Positions 17,668-26,572 of a DNA stretch of 64,000 nucleotides are shown in pieces. The notes under the pieces were generated by a model. The model was not told the origin of the DNA. It saw only the letters and a program-made list of their open reading frames with translations, and did not search any database. The DNA comes from [Actinomadura] parvosata subsp. kistnae (lineage in GTDB: Bacteria; Actinomycetota; Actinomycetes; Streptosporangiales; Streptosporangiaceae), in assembly GCF_900323885.1 (NCBI RefSeq), contig NZ_OOHJ01000005.1, positions 310,001 through 374,000 on the forward strand, in the 5' to 3' direction. A program made the translations under genes and the position numbers. Within the stretch, counting starts at the first letter, position 1. The number at the start of each line of letters is the position of its first letter.

Positions 17668-18094
17668 GACGTCCTCCTCCAGAGATCGTGATGTCCATGC
17701 TGCCCGGCCAGGAGGAACCGAATCAGGGGCGAACGGCCCTGATGACGCCGCGTCCGTCACCGGCAGCCGTTCGCCGGAGGGAAGGGGCCGAAGGTCCCGG
17801 TGCGGCAGGCCGTACGGCACTGCCCGGCGGCCGTCCGGGACGGTGTGCTGGACAGGTGCGCGAACCTCCGCAAGAGCCGTCGGCGGCCACGGCCGTGAGC
17901 GTGCCGCGGTGGCGGGTTGTGCGCGGGCACGTGCGGGCGGCACCGCGATGGGTAGTCGTGTCGGGCGACTCCTGGCTCATCACGCCGGGCGCGCTCACCG
18001 GGGCCGCGATGGCACGGCTGCTCGCCCCCCATGTCCGGCGCCGAGGAGGGCCCATGAGGATCACGACAGGAACCCGCGTACCCAGGAGGCGATC
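17668..18094. other. Regulatory spacer, no gene supported
   Basis: 427 bp between the divergent HAD and DUF6544-like genes. It holds two palindromic boxes (17725-17740 and 17785-17798). Open frames cross it on both strands but none has a ribosome site, family resemblance or sensible composition. Confidence 0.5.
17725..17798. promoter_or_regulatory. Two DosR-like palindromic boxes
   Basis: Box 1, 17725-17740, AGGGGCGAACGGCCCT, begins 58 bp before the HAD start. Box 2, 17785-17798, GGGCCGAAGGTCCC, is the exact reverse complement of the box 58 bp before the second HAD gene at 42589. GC-rich dyads of this kind resemble DevR/DosR/OsdR sites in actinobacteria; the assignment is inference. Confidence 0.5.
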
Positions 18095-18868
18095 ATGACC
18101 GTCGTCGTCGCGCCGCCGCACCTCACCGAGCAGGCCCGGCGGGACTGGGACCTGCTGCAGTCCCCGACCCGGCGGGCGCCCGCGTTCGACCCCGAGCAGG
18201 CCGGCCTGCTGCCCGAGCCGGCCCGGCGCTGGCTGCTGCACGCCATCGCGCCGGGCACGCCCCTGCGGCGGGCGGTCGTGCTCAGCATGCGGGGCATGAT
18301 GAGGATCGGCGAGTGGCGCCGCTTCCACGCGAACCAGGCGCTGCTGCCGCTGGAAGGGTACGTGTGGGCGGCGGGCACCCGGCTGGGGCCGGCGCCGGTG
18401 CACGGCTTCGACCGTTACCGCGCAGGAGCGGGCGAGATGCGCTGGCGGCTGCTGGACGCCGTGCCCGTCATGTCGGGCTCGGGGCCGGACCTCACGCGGA
18501 GCGCCGCCGGCCGGCTGGCCTGCGAGTTCGTCCTGGCGCCCGCCGCCGCGCTGGACCCGCGCGTCCGGTGGAAGGCGCTCGACGACCGCCAGGCGGTCGC
18601 CACCCTCCCGATCGGCGGCGAGGACCACGAGGTCACCCTGGACATCGCGCCGGACGGGCGGCTGGAGCGCGTCTCCATGGACCGCTGGGGCAACCCGGAC
18701 GGCCAGGCCTTCCGCGAGCACCGGTTCGGCGTCGAGTGCGTCGAGGAGGGCATGTTCGACGGGTTCACCATTCCCGTTCGCGTCGTGGGCGGATGGTGGC
18801 CGGGCACCGATCAGCGGGTGGAGGGCGAGTTCATCCGCTACGCCCTCGACGACGCACTCTTCAGATGA
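18095..18868 (+). CDS. DUF6544-like conserved protein
   Basis: 257-residue protein of a family I know only as uncharacterised (DUF6544-like). Typical features are LLPEPARRWLLHAI near residue 50, VVLSMRGMMRIGEWRRFHANQ, a WAAG motif, and a lipocalin-like alternation of short strands through the second half (VRWKALDDRQAVATLPIGGEDHEV..., DGFTIPVRVVGGWW). No signal peptide or membrane helix is seen. AGGAGG lies 6 bp before ATG 18095. It shares its upstream region with the HAD pseudoenzyme, so both may respond to the same signal. Confidence 0.8.
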   Translation: MTVVVAPPHLTEQARRDWDLLQSPTRRAPAFDPEQAGLLPEPARRWLLHAIAPGTPLRRAVVLSMRGMMRIGEWRRFHANQALLPLEGYVWAAGTRLGPAPVHGFDRYRAGAGEMRWRLLDAVPVMSGSGPDLTRSAAGRLACEFVLAPAAALDPRVRWKALDDRQAVATLPIGGEDHEVTLDIAPDGRLERVSMDRWGNPDGQAFREHRFGVECVEEGMFDGFTIPVRVVGGWWPGTDQRVEGEFIRYALDDALFR

Positions 18869-19083
18869 GCGCCGCCGACGGTTCGGGACCGTCCGGGGGC
18901 GAGTCGGACGGGCCGTAGGGCTGCTGTGGCTGATGGCCACCGTGCGGCACGCGATCATGCCGGCCGAGACGGAGGTGCCCAGGTGAGAGTCGGGGCTGAA
19001 GACACCTCGGCCGAGGGGGGCGTCAGGGGATGGGCAGGCCGTGCCGATCGGCGGGGGCTTGCAGGGCGCGCCGCTGACCCCGG

Positions 19084-20109
19084 TCAGGCGGGGACCAGGA
19101 GTGTCGTCAGCAGGTCGTCGAGGGCGATCAGCCCCGCCACCCGCCCGTCCTCGTGCCGGACCAGGGCGATCTGGCTGCGTGCCGCGCGCAGCCGCGCCAC
19201 CGCGTCGGAGACGGGCAGCTCGGGCGGCAGGACGGGCAGGCGATAGGCGAGGCTCCCAGCGGTGGCGGTGATGGTGCCGCGGCGGTGGGCGAGGTAGGCG
19301 TCCCTCAGGTGGACGACGCCGGTCGGGGCGCCGCCCGGGTCGGCGGGGCCGACGAGCAGGCGGGAGCGGCCGGCGCGGATCGCCGCGTCGATGATCTCCT
19401 GCGGGCCGGCGCCGGCGGGCACGGTCACGATCCGCTCGGGCGGAGTGATGAGCGCGGTGATGGGCGCGTGCGGAGCCTGGAGCGCCTGGCTGAGCACGGC
19501 GTGGTCGTCGGCCTCGATGAGCCCGAGCCGCCGCGACTCCTCCACCAGGTGCTGGAGCTGGGCGGGCGTACGGGGATTGTCGCCCGCGCCACGCGGCCGC
19601 ACCTTGACCAGGCGCAGCAGCCCGTTCGTGATGGCGTTCAGCGCGCTGATGACCGGCCGGACCAGCAGCGTGAAGCCCCGGAACGGCAGCGCCAGAATGG
19701 TGGCGGAGCGCTCCGGGTGGGCGATGGCCCACGACTTGGGCGCCATCTCGCCGAGCACCATGTGCAGGAACGTCACCAGCGCCAGCGCGATCACGAACGC
19801 CACCGCGTGCGCGCCCGCCTCCGGCAGCCCGAGGGCGTGGAAGAGCGGCGCGAGCGTCCCGGCGATCAGCGGCTCGGACACCACGCCGAGCCCCAGAGAG
19901 CACAGCGTGATGCCGAGCTGCGCCCCGGCGAGCATCAGCGACAGCTCCTTGATGCCGGACAGCGCCGCGGAGGCGGCCCGGCTGCCCTGGGCGGCGGCCT
20001 TCTCCAGGCGGTGACGTTTGGCGGCGACCAGGGCGAACTCGGCGGCGACGAAGAAGCCGTTGCCGGCCAGCAGGAGCAGCGTCAGGGCCAGGCCGGTGGT
20101 GAGGCTCAC
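19084..20109 (-). CDS. CNNM/CorC-family membrane protein lacking the CorC_HlyC domain
   Basis: 341-residue protein: CNNM (DUF21) transmembrane domain at about 1-185 (GNGFFVAAEFALVAAKRHRLE; AGAQLGITLCSLGLG; LHMVLGEMAPKSWAI) and a CBS pair at about 205-340. The usual C-terminal CorC_HlyC domain is missing, and it ends soon after the second CBS motif. Family members are linked to Mg2+/Co2+ transport. GTG 20109 overlaps the stop of the next CNNM gene by 4 bp, so the two are coupled and may form one heteromeric complex. Confidence 0.9.
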   Translation of the reverse strand: MSLTTGLALTLLLLAGNGFFVAAEFALVAAKRHRLEKAAAQGSRAASAALSGIKELSLMLAGAQLGITLCSLGLGVVSEPLIAGTLAPLFHALGLPEAGAHAVAFVIALALVTFLHMVLGEMAPKSWAIAHPERSATILALPFRGFTLLVRPVISALNAITNGLLRLVKVRPRGAGDNPRTPAQLQHLVEESRRLGLIEADDHAVLSQALQAPHAPITALITPPERIVTVPAGAGPQEIIDAAIRAGRSRLLVGPADPGGAPTGVVHLRDAYLAHRRGTITATAGSLAYRLPVLPPELPVSDAVARLRAARSQIALVRHEDGRVAGLIALDDLLTTLLVPA

Positions 20110-21446
20110 GGCTGCTCCTCGCGGCAGGGGGTCAGGCGGACCCGTTCGGGAACGTGGCGGTCGAGCGTGAGGACCTCGACGCGGGCGTGGGTGGGCGCGC
20201 CGGGGTCGAGGGTGGCGGGCAGCTCGACGGTCAGGACGTCGCCGGGGACGGCGAAGCGGCCGAGCCGATGCAGGATGAGCCCGGCCAGGGTGTCGTACTC
20301 GTCCTCGTCGGGCAGGTCGAGGTCGGTGGCCAGGGAGATCTCGTCGATGCGCAGCCCGGCGTCCAGCTCCCACGCGCCGCCGTCGAGCCGGACGAGGGAG
20401 GGTTCGTCGCGGTCGTTCTCGTCGGCGATCTCGCCCACCAGCTCCTCGGCGACGTCCTCCCAGGTGATGAGCCCGGCCAGGCCGCCGTGCTCGTCCACGA
20501 CGCAGGCGACCTCCTCGCCGCGCTCGTGCAGCTGGCGCGCCAGCTCGGGCAGGGCGAGCGAGAACGGCACGACCAGCACGTCCCGCGCGATCCCGGCGAC
20601 CCGCGTCTGCGCGGCCTTCTCCGTCGGTACGGCGGCGGCGTCGCGCAGGCTCACCACGCCGGTCACGTCGTCGAACGTGGCGCCGAGCACCGGGTAGTGG
20701 GTGTGGCCGTGGGCGGCGATCAGCTCGTCGAGGTCGGCCACGGTGGCGTTGCCGGCGATGGCGACGACGTCGGCGCGCGGCACCATGACCTCGTCGGCGG
20801 TGTGCTCGGAGAAGGCCAGCGCCCGCTCCAGCACGTCGGCCTGGCTGCCGGGCAGGTGGCCGTGGGCCTCGGACTCGCCGATGATGTGGCCGAGCTCCTC
20901 CAGCGTGGCGCCGTGGTGCAGCTCCTCGACGGGCTCGATGCCGACCAGGCGCAGCAGCCGGTTGGCCGCGGTGTCGAACAGCTTGACCACCGGCCCGGCG
21001 ATCGTCAGGTAGACGAGGGTGGAGCCGGCCAGGGCGCGGGCCAGCGGCTCGGGCCTGGCCAGGGCGAGGTTCTTGGGGGCCAGCTCGCCCAGCACCATCT
21101 GGATGATCGTGGCCAGGGCGAACCCGACGGCCAGCGCCACCGCGCCCACCATGCCGGCGGGCAGGCCGAGCGCGGCCAGCCCCGGCGCGATCAGCTCGGC
21201 CAGCGCCGGCCGCGCGATGAACCCGACGACCAGCGCCGTCACGGTGATGCCGAGCTGCGCCCCGGACAGCATGAACGACAGCCGCTCCATCACCCGCACG
21301 GCCTTGGCGGCCTTGCGGTCACCGGCGGCGGCCTGCTGCGACAGGGCCAGCCGGTCGGCGCTGACGTAGGCGAACTCCTGGGCGACGAAGTACCCGGTGG
21401 CCGCGGTGAGCAGGAAGACGGCCAGCAGGCCGAGCGCCACGCTCAC
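20106..21446 (-). CDS. CNNM/CorC-family membrane protein, full length
   Basis: 446 residues: CNNM domain (ATGYFVAQEFAYVSADR; SGAQLGITVTALVVGF; MVLGELAPKNLAL), CBS pair at about 210-340 with VVDEHGGLAGLITWEDVAEELVGEI, and CorC_HlyC domain (about 355-440). Start GTG 21446 gives the membrane domain at once. It is the middle gene of three related genes on the minus strand and probably works with the shorter partner downstream. Confidence 0.92.
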   Translation of the reverse strand: MSVALGLLAVFLLTAATGYFVAQEFAYVSADRLALSQQAAAGDRKAAKAVRVMERLSFMLSGAQLGITVTALVVGFIARPALAELIAPGLAALGLPAGMVGAVALAVGFALATIIQMVLGELAPKNLALARPEPLARALAGSTLVYLTIAGPVVKLFDTAANRLLRLVGIEPVEELHHGATLEELGHIIGESEAHGHLPGSQADVLERALAFSEHTADEVMVPRADVVAIAGNATVADLDELIAAHGHTHYPVLGATFDDVTGVVSLRDAAAVPTEKAAQTRVAGIARDVLVVPFSLALPELARQLHERGEEVACVVDEHGGLAGLITWEDVAEELVGEIADENDRDEPSLVRLDGGAWELDAGLRIDEISLATDLDLPDEDEYDTLAGLILHRLGRFAVPGDVLTVELPATLDPGAPTHARVEVLTLDRHVPERVRLTPCREEQP

Positions 21447-21606
21447 CGGGGACGCCCCTGCGGGCGGGTCAGGTTCACCGGCACCTTAGGTCCCCTCGGT
21501 CGTGCGGAGGCGCCCCGGCGCGAGCCGCGGCTTCCCGTCCCTGACAATGATCGGCCATCCGCCCGCACGCCGCCGCACGGGGTCCCGGAGAGGGCGGGCG
21601 GACGAG

Positions 21607-22890
21607 TCACGGCGCCACCTGGGCCGCCGGGCGGACCCGGAGGCCGGTGATCGCGTGCCGCTCCACGGCCACGATCTCCAGCTCCCACCCGCCCGCCGTG
21701 ACCCGGTCGCCCGCCGTGGTCGGCACCCGGCCCAGCAGGGTGAGGGCGAGGCCGGCGACCGTGGTGTAGTCGCCGTCCGGGCGGCCCTCCAGGTCGATGT
21801 CCAGGTCGGTCAGGTCGTGGACGGGGAAGTCGCCGGGCAGCAGCAGGCTGCCGTCGGGCTCGCGCCGGACGCTGACCACGTCGCGGTCGGTCTCGTCGTA
21901 GATCTCGCCGACGACCTCCTCCAGCAGGTCCTCCAGGGTGACGATGCCGTCGACCGCCCCGTGCTCGTCTAGGACGAGGGCGAACTGCTGGCGTTCGCTC
22001 TTGAAGCGGCGCAGCGCGTCCGAGACGGGCAGGCTGTCGGGCAGCAGGAGCGGCGGCCTGGCCACGTCGGCGGCGGTGCGGGCGGTCGCGTCGGTGAGCA
22101 GGTCGCGCAGGTTGGCGACGCCGACGGTGTCGTCGAGGCCGCGCCCGCGCAGCACGGGCGCGCGGGAGTGGCCGGAGCCGGCCAGCAGGTGGCGGGCCCG
22201 CTCGGCGGGCGTGTCCGCGTCGAGGGTGAAGACCTGGCGGCGGGGGACGAGGACCTCGCGCAGCACCCGCTCGGTGATCTCCACGGCCCCGGAGATGATC
22301 ATGCGCTGTTCGGGCGTGAAGCCGCGGTGCGTGGCGACCAGGTCGCGGATCTCCTCCGGGCTGATCTCCTCGCGGTGCCGGGCCGGGTCGCCGCCCATCA
22401 GGCGGACGGCCACGTCCGTCGACCTGGCCAGCGCCCACACCACCGGGCGGGACAGCGTCGCGATCACGCTCAGCGGGCGGGCCATGAGCAGCGCCCACGT
22501 CTCGGCCCGCTGCATGGCGACCCGCTTGGGCGCCAGCTCCCCGAACACCAGCGTCAGGAACGTCAGCACGATCGTCACCACGACGATCGCGACCGGCCCC
22601 GCGGCGTCGCCGAGGAAGCCGAGCAGCGGCACCAGCGGCTCCGACAGCGTGACGGCCGCGGTGGCGGAGGCCAGGAAGCCGGACAGGGTGATGACGAGCT
22701 GGATGGTGGCCAGGAACTGGTTCGGGTCGCGGGCCAGGCGCACCACGAGGCGGCCGCCCGCGCTGTGCCGCTCCAGCCGCCGTAGCTGGCCCTCACGCAG
22801 CGAGATCAGCGCGAGCTCGCTACCGGCGAACACCGCGTTGAGGATGACCAGGACCACGACGAGGGCGAGCTGAACCCCATAGCCGTCCAC
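21607..22890 (-). CDS. CNNM/CorC-family membrane protein, full length
   Basis: 427 residues with the same order as its neighbour: CNNM (FAGSELALISLREGQLRRLE; LTLVFGELAPKRVAM), CBS pair (VLDEHGAVDGIVTLEDLLEEVVGEIYDE) and a C-terminal CorC_HlyC domain with DGDYTTVAGLALTLLGR. GTG 22890 is 11 bp after AAGGAG. It is first of the trio and separated from the second by 160 bp, so it may also have its own control. Likely a divalent-cation exporter or its regulator. Confidence 0.92.
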   Translation of the reverse strand: MDGYGVQLALVVVLVILNAVFAGSELALISLREGQLRRLERHSAGGRLVVRLARDPNQFLATIQLVITLSGFLASATAAVTLSEPLVPLLGFLGDAAGPVAIVVVTIVLTFLTLVFGELAPKRVAMQRAETWALLMARPLSVIATLSRPVVWALARSTDVAVRLMGGDPARHREEISPEEIRDLVATHRGFTPEQRMIISGAVEITERVLREVLVPRRQVFTLDADTPAERARHLLAGSGHSRAPVLRGRGLDDTVGVANLRDLLTDATARTAADVARPPLLLPDSLPVSDALRRFKSERQQFALVLDEHGAVDGIVTLEDLLEEVVGEIYDETDRDVVSVRREPDGSLLLPGDFPVHDLTDLDIDLEGRPDGDYTTVAGLALTLLGRVPTTAGDRVTAGGWELEIVAVERHAITGLRVRPAAQVAP

Positions 22891-23241
22891 GGCAGAACAT
22901 GCTCCTTGCGACAGAAGTGCGAATGAGAGAGGACGCGCGGGCGGGCCGCGCGCAAGGGAACGGCAGGCGTAGGAAAGGCCCGCCGGGAAGGACGGTGCAC
23001 GTCAGTGGCGCGCGCCCGCGCTCGTGAAGGGGATGCCGGGACGGGGCCCGGCCTGGTACTGCACTCCTCCACAGAGGGCTCGCTGCTCCGTTTCGTGTTC
23101 GTACGACGGCACCGGTCACCAACGCCAACGAGCGGCCCGCCCGCCAGGTTCCCGGCCCGGCCGATCGAAGGCCCAGGTCAGGGTTCCGCGGCCCTGTCGC
23201 GGGGGACGATGTCAGCGGGGCACCCGGGGTGAGGGAGGAAA
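22891..23241. other. Long divergent leader before CNNM trio
   Basis: 351 bp without a supported gene between the divergent CNNM gene and the small membrane protein. Because Mg2+ riboswitches often precede such genes I looked for one, but I could not recognise an M-box or other known aptamer core. Several short GC hairpins are present. It may be a long regulated 5' leader. Confidence 0.4.
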
Positions 23242-23691
23242 ATGGGGCTGGTGATGCGGCGGCTCGCACCGGTCGCAGGCACGATGGTCGTCGTCCTGGC
23301 GACGATGCCGCTGCTCGAAGCCGGAGCCCACGCTCTGGCGCCCCCGTTGCCGGCGCCCGCGTACCTGGCGGAGCGAAACCACAGGGAGGGCCCCGATGAC
23401 GACGACGCCCTCTTCCCCGACGACCCGCACTGCTGGGAGCCGGACACGATCACCGGCCGCATCCAGGAGTGCGACGACGCCGCCGGCGCGAAGACCCCCG
23501 GCCGCGGCTCCGCCCCGCCGCAGCGCGTGCGGGCCGACGGCAAGGCGGGCCTGCTGACGCTGGCCGCCATCGGCGGCGCTCTGGCGGTCTCCGGAGCCGC
23601 GTGCTGGATGACGGCGCGGCTCACCTCGCAGCCGCCGCCGGAGCCCGCCAAGCGCGAGGACGACGACGAGGGCGCCGCGGCGACCGCGTAG
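23242..23691 (+). CDS. Small membrane-anchored protein of unknown function
   Basis: 149 residues with a hydrophobic N-terminus (about 5-32, signal or membrane anchor), an acidic middle containing two cysteines (DDPHCWEPDTITGRIQECDD), a second hydrophobic helix (about 103-124; LLTLAAIGGALAVSGAACWMTARL) and a charged tail. GGGAGGAAA stands just before ATG 23242; ATG 23254 is an alternative. I do not recognise the family. Codon-position bias supports it as coding. A degenerate 14-bp repeat begins at its stop codon. Confidence 0.65.
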   Translation: MGLVMRRLAPVAGTMVVVLATMPLLEAGAHALAPPLPAPAYLAERNHREGPDDDDALFPDDPHCWEPDTITGRIQECDDAAGAKTPGRGSAPPQRVRADGKAGLLTLAAIGGALAVSGAACWMTARLTSQPPPEPAKREDDDEGAAATA

Positions 23692-23759
23692 CGCCTTCAG
23701 CGGGGCATTTTCAGCGGGGCGCCTTCCGCGGGCGTTTTCAGCGGGGCTTTTCAGGACGG
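23691..23759. repeat. Five 13-14 bp tandem repeats starting at a stop codon
   Basis: Units GCGCCTTCAGCGGG, GCATTTTCAGCGGG, GCGCCTTCCGCGGG, CGTTTTCAGCGGG and GCTTTTCAGGACGG run head to tail, the first beginning on the last base of the TAG stop of the small membrane protein. They occupy much of the spacer to the dioxygenase gene. Confidence 0.85.
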
Positions 23760-23807
23760 AGGCGCGGGGCGGCGATGCGTGGCCGGGACAGCGTGACCGG
23801 TGCCGTC

Positions 23808-24674
23808 TCAGGGGCGGATGGGCCCGAACGGGCGGTCGCCGCGCAGCGTGATGCGGTGCATGACCCGGTGGGCGGTGCCGTAGTCGCGGTTGGCGTAGTG
23901 GGCGGTGCTGCGGTTGTCCCACATGGCGACGTCGCCGAGGCTCCAGCGATGGCGGACGATGTGCTCCGGCTTGGTCAGGTGGGCGTAGAACAGGTCGAGG
24001 AGGTGGCGGCTCTCGGCCTCCGAGACGCCGACGATGTGCGAGGTGAAGCCGGGGTTGACGAACAGGCCCTTGCGCCCGGTCTCCGGGTGGACGCGGACGA
24101 CGGGGTGCTCCACCGGGTCGAGGCGGGTGACGACCTCGCCGTCCCAGACGCTGCCCCGGCCGCCGCGCCGCTGGGCGAGGTAGTAGCCGAACTCGCGGTT
24201 GCCGTCGTGCACGGCGGTCAGCTGGTCGGCCAGCTCGCGTACCGGGGCGGACAGGGAGTCGTAGGCGAGCTGGCTGTCGGCCCAGCTCGTGTCCCCGCCG
24301 GTGGGCGGCAGCGTCACGGCGCGCAGGATCGAGCCGAGCGGCGGGCGGGGCATGAAGGTCACGTCGGTGTGCCAGACGTCGGCGAAGCCGTTGTCGGCGC
24401 TGTCGAGCGCGTAGATCTCCGGGTGGTCCTCGTCCACGCCGCCCACGACGGGGTGGGAGGCGGTCAGCTCGCCGAGGCGGCGGCCCAGCGCGACCTGGCC
24501 GTCCTCGTCGAGGGTCTGCCCGGAGAAGAAGAGCACCTTCCGCTCGACGAGGGCGGCCCGGACGGCGGCCAGTTCCTCGTCGCCGGCGGTCGCCAGGTCG
24601 AGCCCTTCGACGCGCGCGCCGAAGTGCGGGCCGAGCGGGCGCAGGGTGAGCTCGGTGGCCAGGGGTGTGGACAT
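23808..24674 (-). CDS. TauD/TfdA-family dioxygenase (sulfonate/sulfate-ester type)
   Basis: 288-residue Fe(II)/2-oxoglutarate oxygenase that in this family releases sulfite from taurine or alkyl sulfonates, or sulfate from alkyl sulfates. Iron ligands are visible as His102-x-Asp104 (WHTDVTF) and His259 (RSTAHYAN); Arg270 (TAHRVMHRI) should bind 2-oxoglutarate. It is last of four genes on the minus strand with a sulfonate-type ABC transporter, so imported organosulfur compounds are desulfurised here. Taurine versus another sulfonate or sulfate ester cannot be decided. Confidence 0.93.
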   Translation of the reverse strand: MSTPLATELTLRPLGPHFGARVEGLDLATAGDEELAAVRAALVERKVLFFSGQTLDEDGQVALGRRLGELTASHPVVGGVDEDHPEIYALDSADNGFADVWHTDVTFMPRPPLGSILRAVTLPPTGGDTSWADSQLAYDSLSAPVRELADQLTAVHDGNREFGYYLAQRRGGRGSVWDGEVVTRLDPVEHPVVRVHPETGRKGLFVNPGFTSHIVGVSEAESRHLLDLFYAHLTKPEHIVRHRWSLGDVAMWDNRSTAHYANRDYGTAHRVMHRITLRGDRPFGPIRP

Positions 24675-24685
24675 GGGCGCTCCTT

Positions 24686-24755
24686 GTCGTGCGGTGGTCA
24701 GCCTTGCGGAGTGGTCGGCCTTATGGGGTGGTCAGCCTTGGTGTGGTGGTCAGCC
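24686..24755. repeat. Four 17-18 bp tandem repeats starting at the ABC ATPase stop
   Basis: On the minus strand the array begins GGCTGACCACCACACCAA, where TGA is the ATPase stop, and repeats as GGCTGACCACC..., GGCCGACCACT..., GGCTGACCACC... It fills the spacer to the dioxygenase gene. Confidence 0.85.
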
Positions 24756-25529
24756 GGCGGCCTCCCGGACGGCGTGGCCGACGGTGGCGCGCAGGGCCGC
24801 GTACTCGGGCAGGGCACGCAGCTCGTCGGGCTCCAGGCCGTCGCGGGGCAGCGGGATGTCGAGGTCGAGGGCGATCTGGCCGGGCCTGCTGGTCAGCACG
24901 ACGACCCGGCTGCCGAGGAAGACGGCCTCCTCGACGCTGTGGGTGACGAACACGGACGTGCGTCCCGTCTGCTCGCTGACCCGCCGCAGGTCCTCCTGCA
25001 GCCGCTCGCGGGTGAGCGCGTCCAGAGCCGCGAACGGCTCGTCGAGCAGCAGCAGCGGATCGTCGCCGGCCAGTGCCCTGGCGATGGCCACCCGCTGCTG
25101 CTGGCCGCCGGACAGCTGCCACGTCCGGCGGCGGGTCACGTCGTGCAGGCCGACCCGGTCCAGCAGCTCGGGCACCCGGCGGGCGCGCTCCTCGCGCGGG
25201 ACGCCGGCGTAGCGCAGGGCCAGCTCCACGTTGCCGCCCACGCTCTTCCACGGGAACAGCCGGGGCTGCTGGAAGACGATCCCGGCGCCGGTGCCGGGCA
25301 CCGGCGCGGCTCCGGCGGTGCGGACGATCCCGGCGGTGGGCCGTTCGAAGCCGGCGATCAGGCGCAGCAGCGTGCTCTTGCCGCAGCCGGACGCGCCCAC
25401 GATCACGAGGAACGAGCCGCGCGGCACGTCGAGCGAGATGGGGCCGAGCGCGGTCACCATGTCGGATCCGGTCCCGTACACGTGGACGACGTCCCGCACG
25501 TGCACGGCGCTGTCAGGGGGCGAGGACAT
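24750..25529 (-). CDS. Sulfonate/taurine ABC transporter ATP-binding protein
   Basis: 259-residue SsuB/TauB-like ATPase: Walker A GASGCGKSTLL, Q-loop QQPRLFPW, signature LSGGQQQRVAIAR, Walker B LLLLDEPFAALD, switch His FVTHSVEEA. It overlaps the 3' end of the binding-protein gene by 17 bp and pairs with the permease two genes upstream. Transport is ATP-driven uptake across the cytoplasmic membrane. Confidence 0.94.
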   Translation of the reverse strand: MSSPPDSAVHVRDVVHVYGTGSDMVTALGPISLDVPRGSFLVIVGASGCGKSTLLRLIAGFERPTAGIVRTAGAAPVPGTGAGIVFQQPRLFPWKSVGGNVELALRYAGVPREERARRVPELLDRVGLHDVTRRRTWQLSGGQQQRVAIARALAGDDPLLLLDEPFAALDALTRERLQEDLRRVSEQTGRTSVFVTHSVEEAVFLGSRVVVLTSRPGQIALDLDIPLPRDGLEPDELRALPEYAALRATVGHAVREAAG

Positions 25530-26541
25530 CGGGCAGCCCCTTGGTGTAGATGGCGTCGCGCACGGTCGCCAGGTCGGGTACGGCGTCGATCTTCTGCTGG
25601 TCCTTGAGGAACCGCGCGGCGCTGACGAGGCCGGCGGCCAGGGCGCCGGGCCGTTCGGGCGTGCCGAGCCATTCGGGGGAGGCCAGGTCGGCGGGTTTGA
25701 GGAAGACGCCCTGGCCGAGCTGCTCCTCGGCGTCCTGCGGGGTGAGGTTGAGCTCGGCGGCGACGGCCGCGGCGGCCGCGGCGCGGTCGTCGGCGATCAG
25801 CTGCAACGCTCTCGCCTGGGCCTTGCGCCACGCGTCCACCGCCTGCGGGTGCGCCTTGATGAAGGCGGTGGAGACCACCCCGAGGTCCAGCGTGGGCTTG
25901 CCGGCCGTGGCCAGCTCCCGGCTGGCGACGAGGACCTTGCCGTTCTTCTTCAGCTCCTTGAGCGTGGGCAGCCAGGTGTAGGCGGCGTCGATGTCGCCGC
26001 GTGTCCAGGAGGCGAGGATGTCCTGGGGTTCGAGGTCGACGATGGTCAGCTCCGACTCGCGGATCCCGGCCCGGTCGAGCGCGGCCAGCAGGCTGTAGTG
26101 GGCGGTCGAGGCGAACGACGTGGCGACCTTCTTGCCGCGCAGGCCCTCGATGGAGGACACGCCGCTGTCGTTCCTGACGACCAGGGCCTCGTTGTCGCCG
26201 GCCACGTCGAGCACGAACGCCACCTGGTACGGGATGTTCAGCGGCGCCGACAACCCGCGGGCGACGGGGCTGGAGCCGATGGCGGCGATGTCCACGCTGC
26301 CGGCCACGAAGGCGGTGTTGATGCTGGCGCCGGAGTCGAACTTCGTCCACTGGATCCGGTATCCGGGCAGCGCCTCCTCCAGCCACCTCTTGTTCTTGAC
26401 GATGAGGTCGCCGCTGGGGAAGGCCTGGTAGGCCAGGCGGATGCGGTTCGCCGGGGCGCCGCCTCCCTGGGACGCGGTGCCGTCGCCGCAGGCGGCCAGG
26501 ACGGCGGCCAGCACGAAGGTCAGCAGGATTCTCAGACGCAT
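25513..26541 (-). CDS. Sulfonate/taurine ABC transporter substrate-binding lipoprotein
   Basis: 342 residues with a lipoprotein signal (LAAVLAACGDG; lipid-anchored Cys about 18) and the SsuA/TauA periplasmic-binding fold: RIRLAYQAFPSGDLIVKNKRWLEEALP, NTAFVAGSVDIAAIGSSP, VRNDSGVSSIEGLRGKKVATS. It captures the organosulfur substrate outside the membrane. Permease upstream and ATPase downstream complete the transporter. Confidence 0.93.
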   Translation of the reverse strand: MRLRILLTFVLAAVLAACGDGTASQGGGAPANRIRLAYQAFPSGDLIVKNKRWLEEALPGYRIQWTKFDSGASINTAFVAGSVDIAAIGSSPVARGLSAPLNIPYQVAFVLDVAGDNEALVVRNDSGVSSIEGLRGKKVATSFASTAHYSLLAALDRAGIRESELTIVDLEPQDILASWTRGDIDAAYTWLPTLKELKKNGKVLVASRELATAGKPTLDLGVVSTAFIKAHPQAVDAWRKAQARALQLIADDRAAAAAAVAAELNLTPQDAEEQLGQGVFLKPADLASPEWLGTPERPGALAAGLVSAARFLKDQQKIDAVPDLATVRDAIYTKGLPDVLAP

Positions 26542-26572
26542 GGCGGCTTCCTCATGGGGGACGTGCGGCGGG

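Noticed and set aside
17688..18098. Possible small gene between HAD and DUF6544-like genes
   Set aside because: Arg/Pro-rich translation without family pattern, no ribosome site, and the region contains the regulatory boxes.
22891..23241. Mg2+ riboswitch (M-box) before the CNNM genes
   Set aside because: I could not find the conserved core elements; only the context suggests one, so it is not called.
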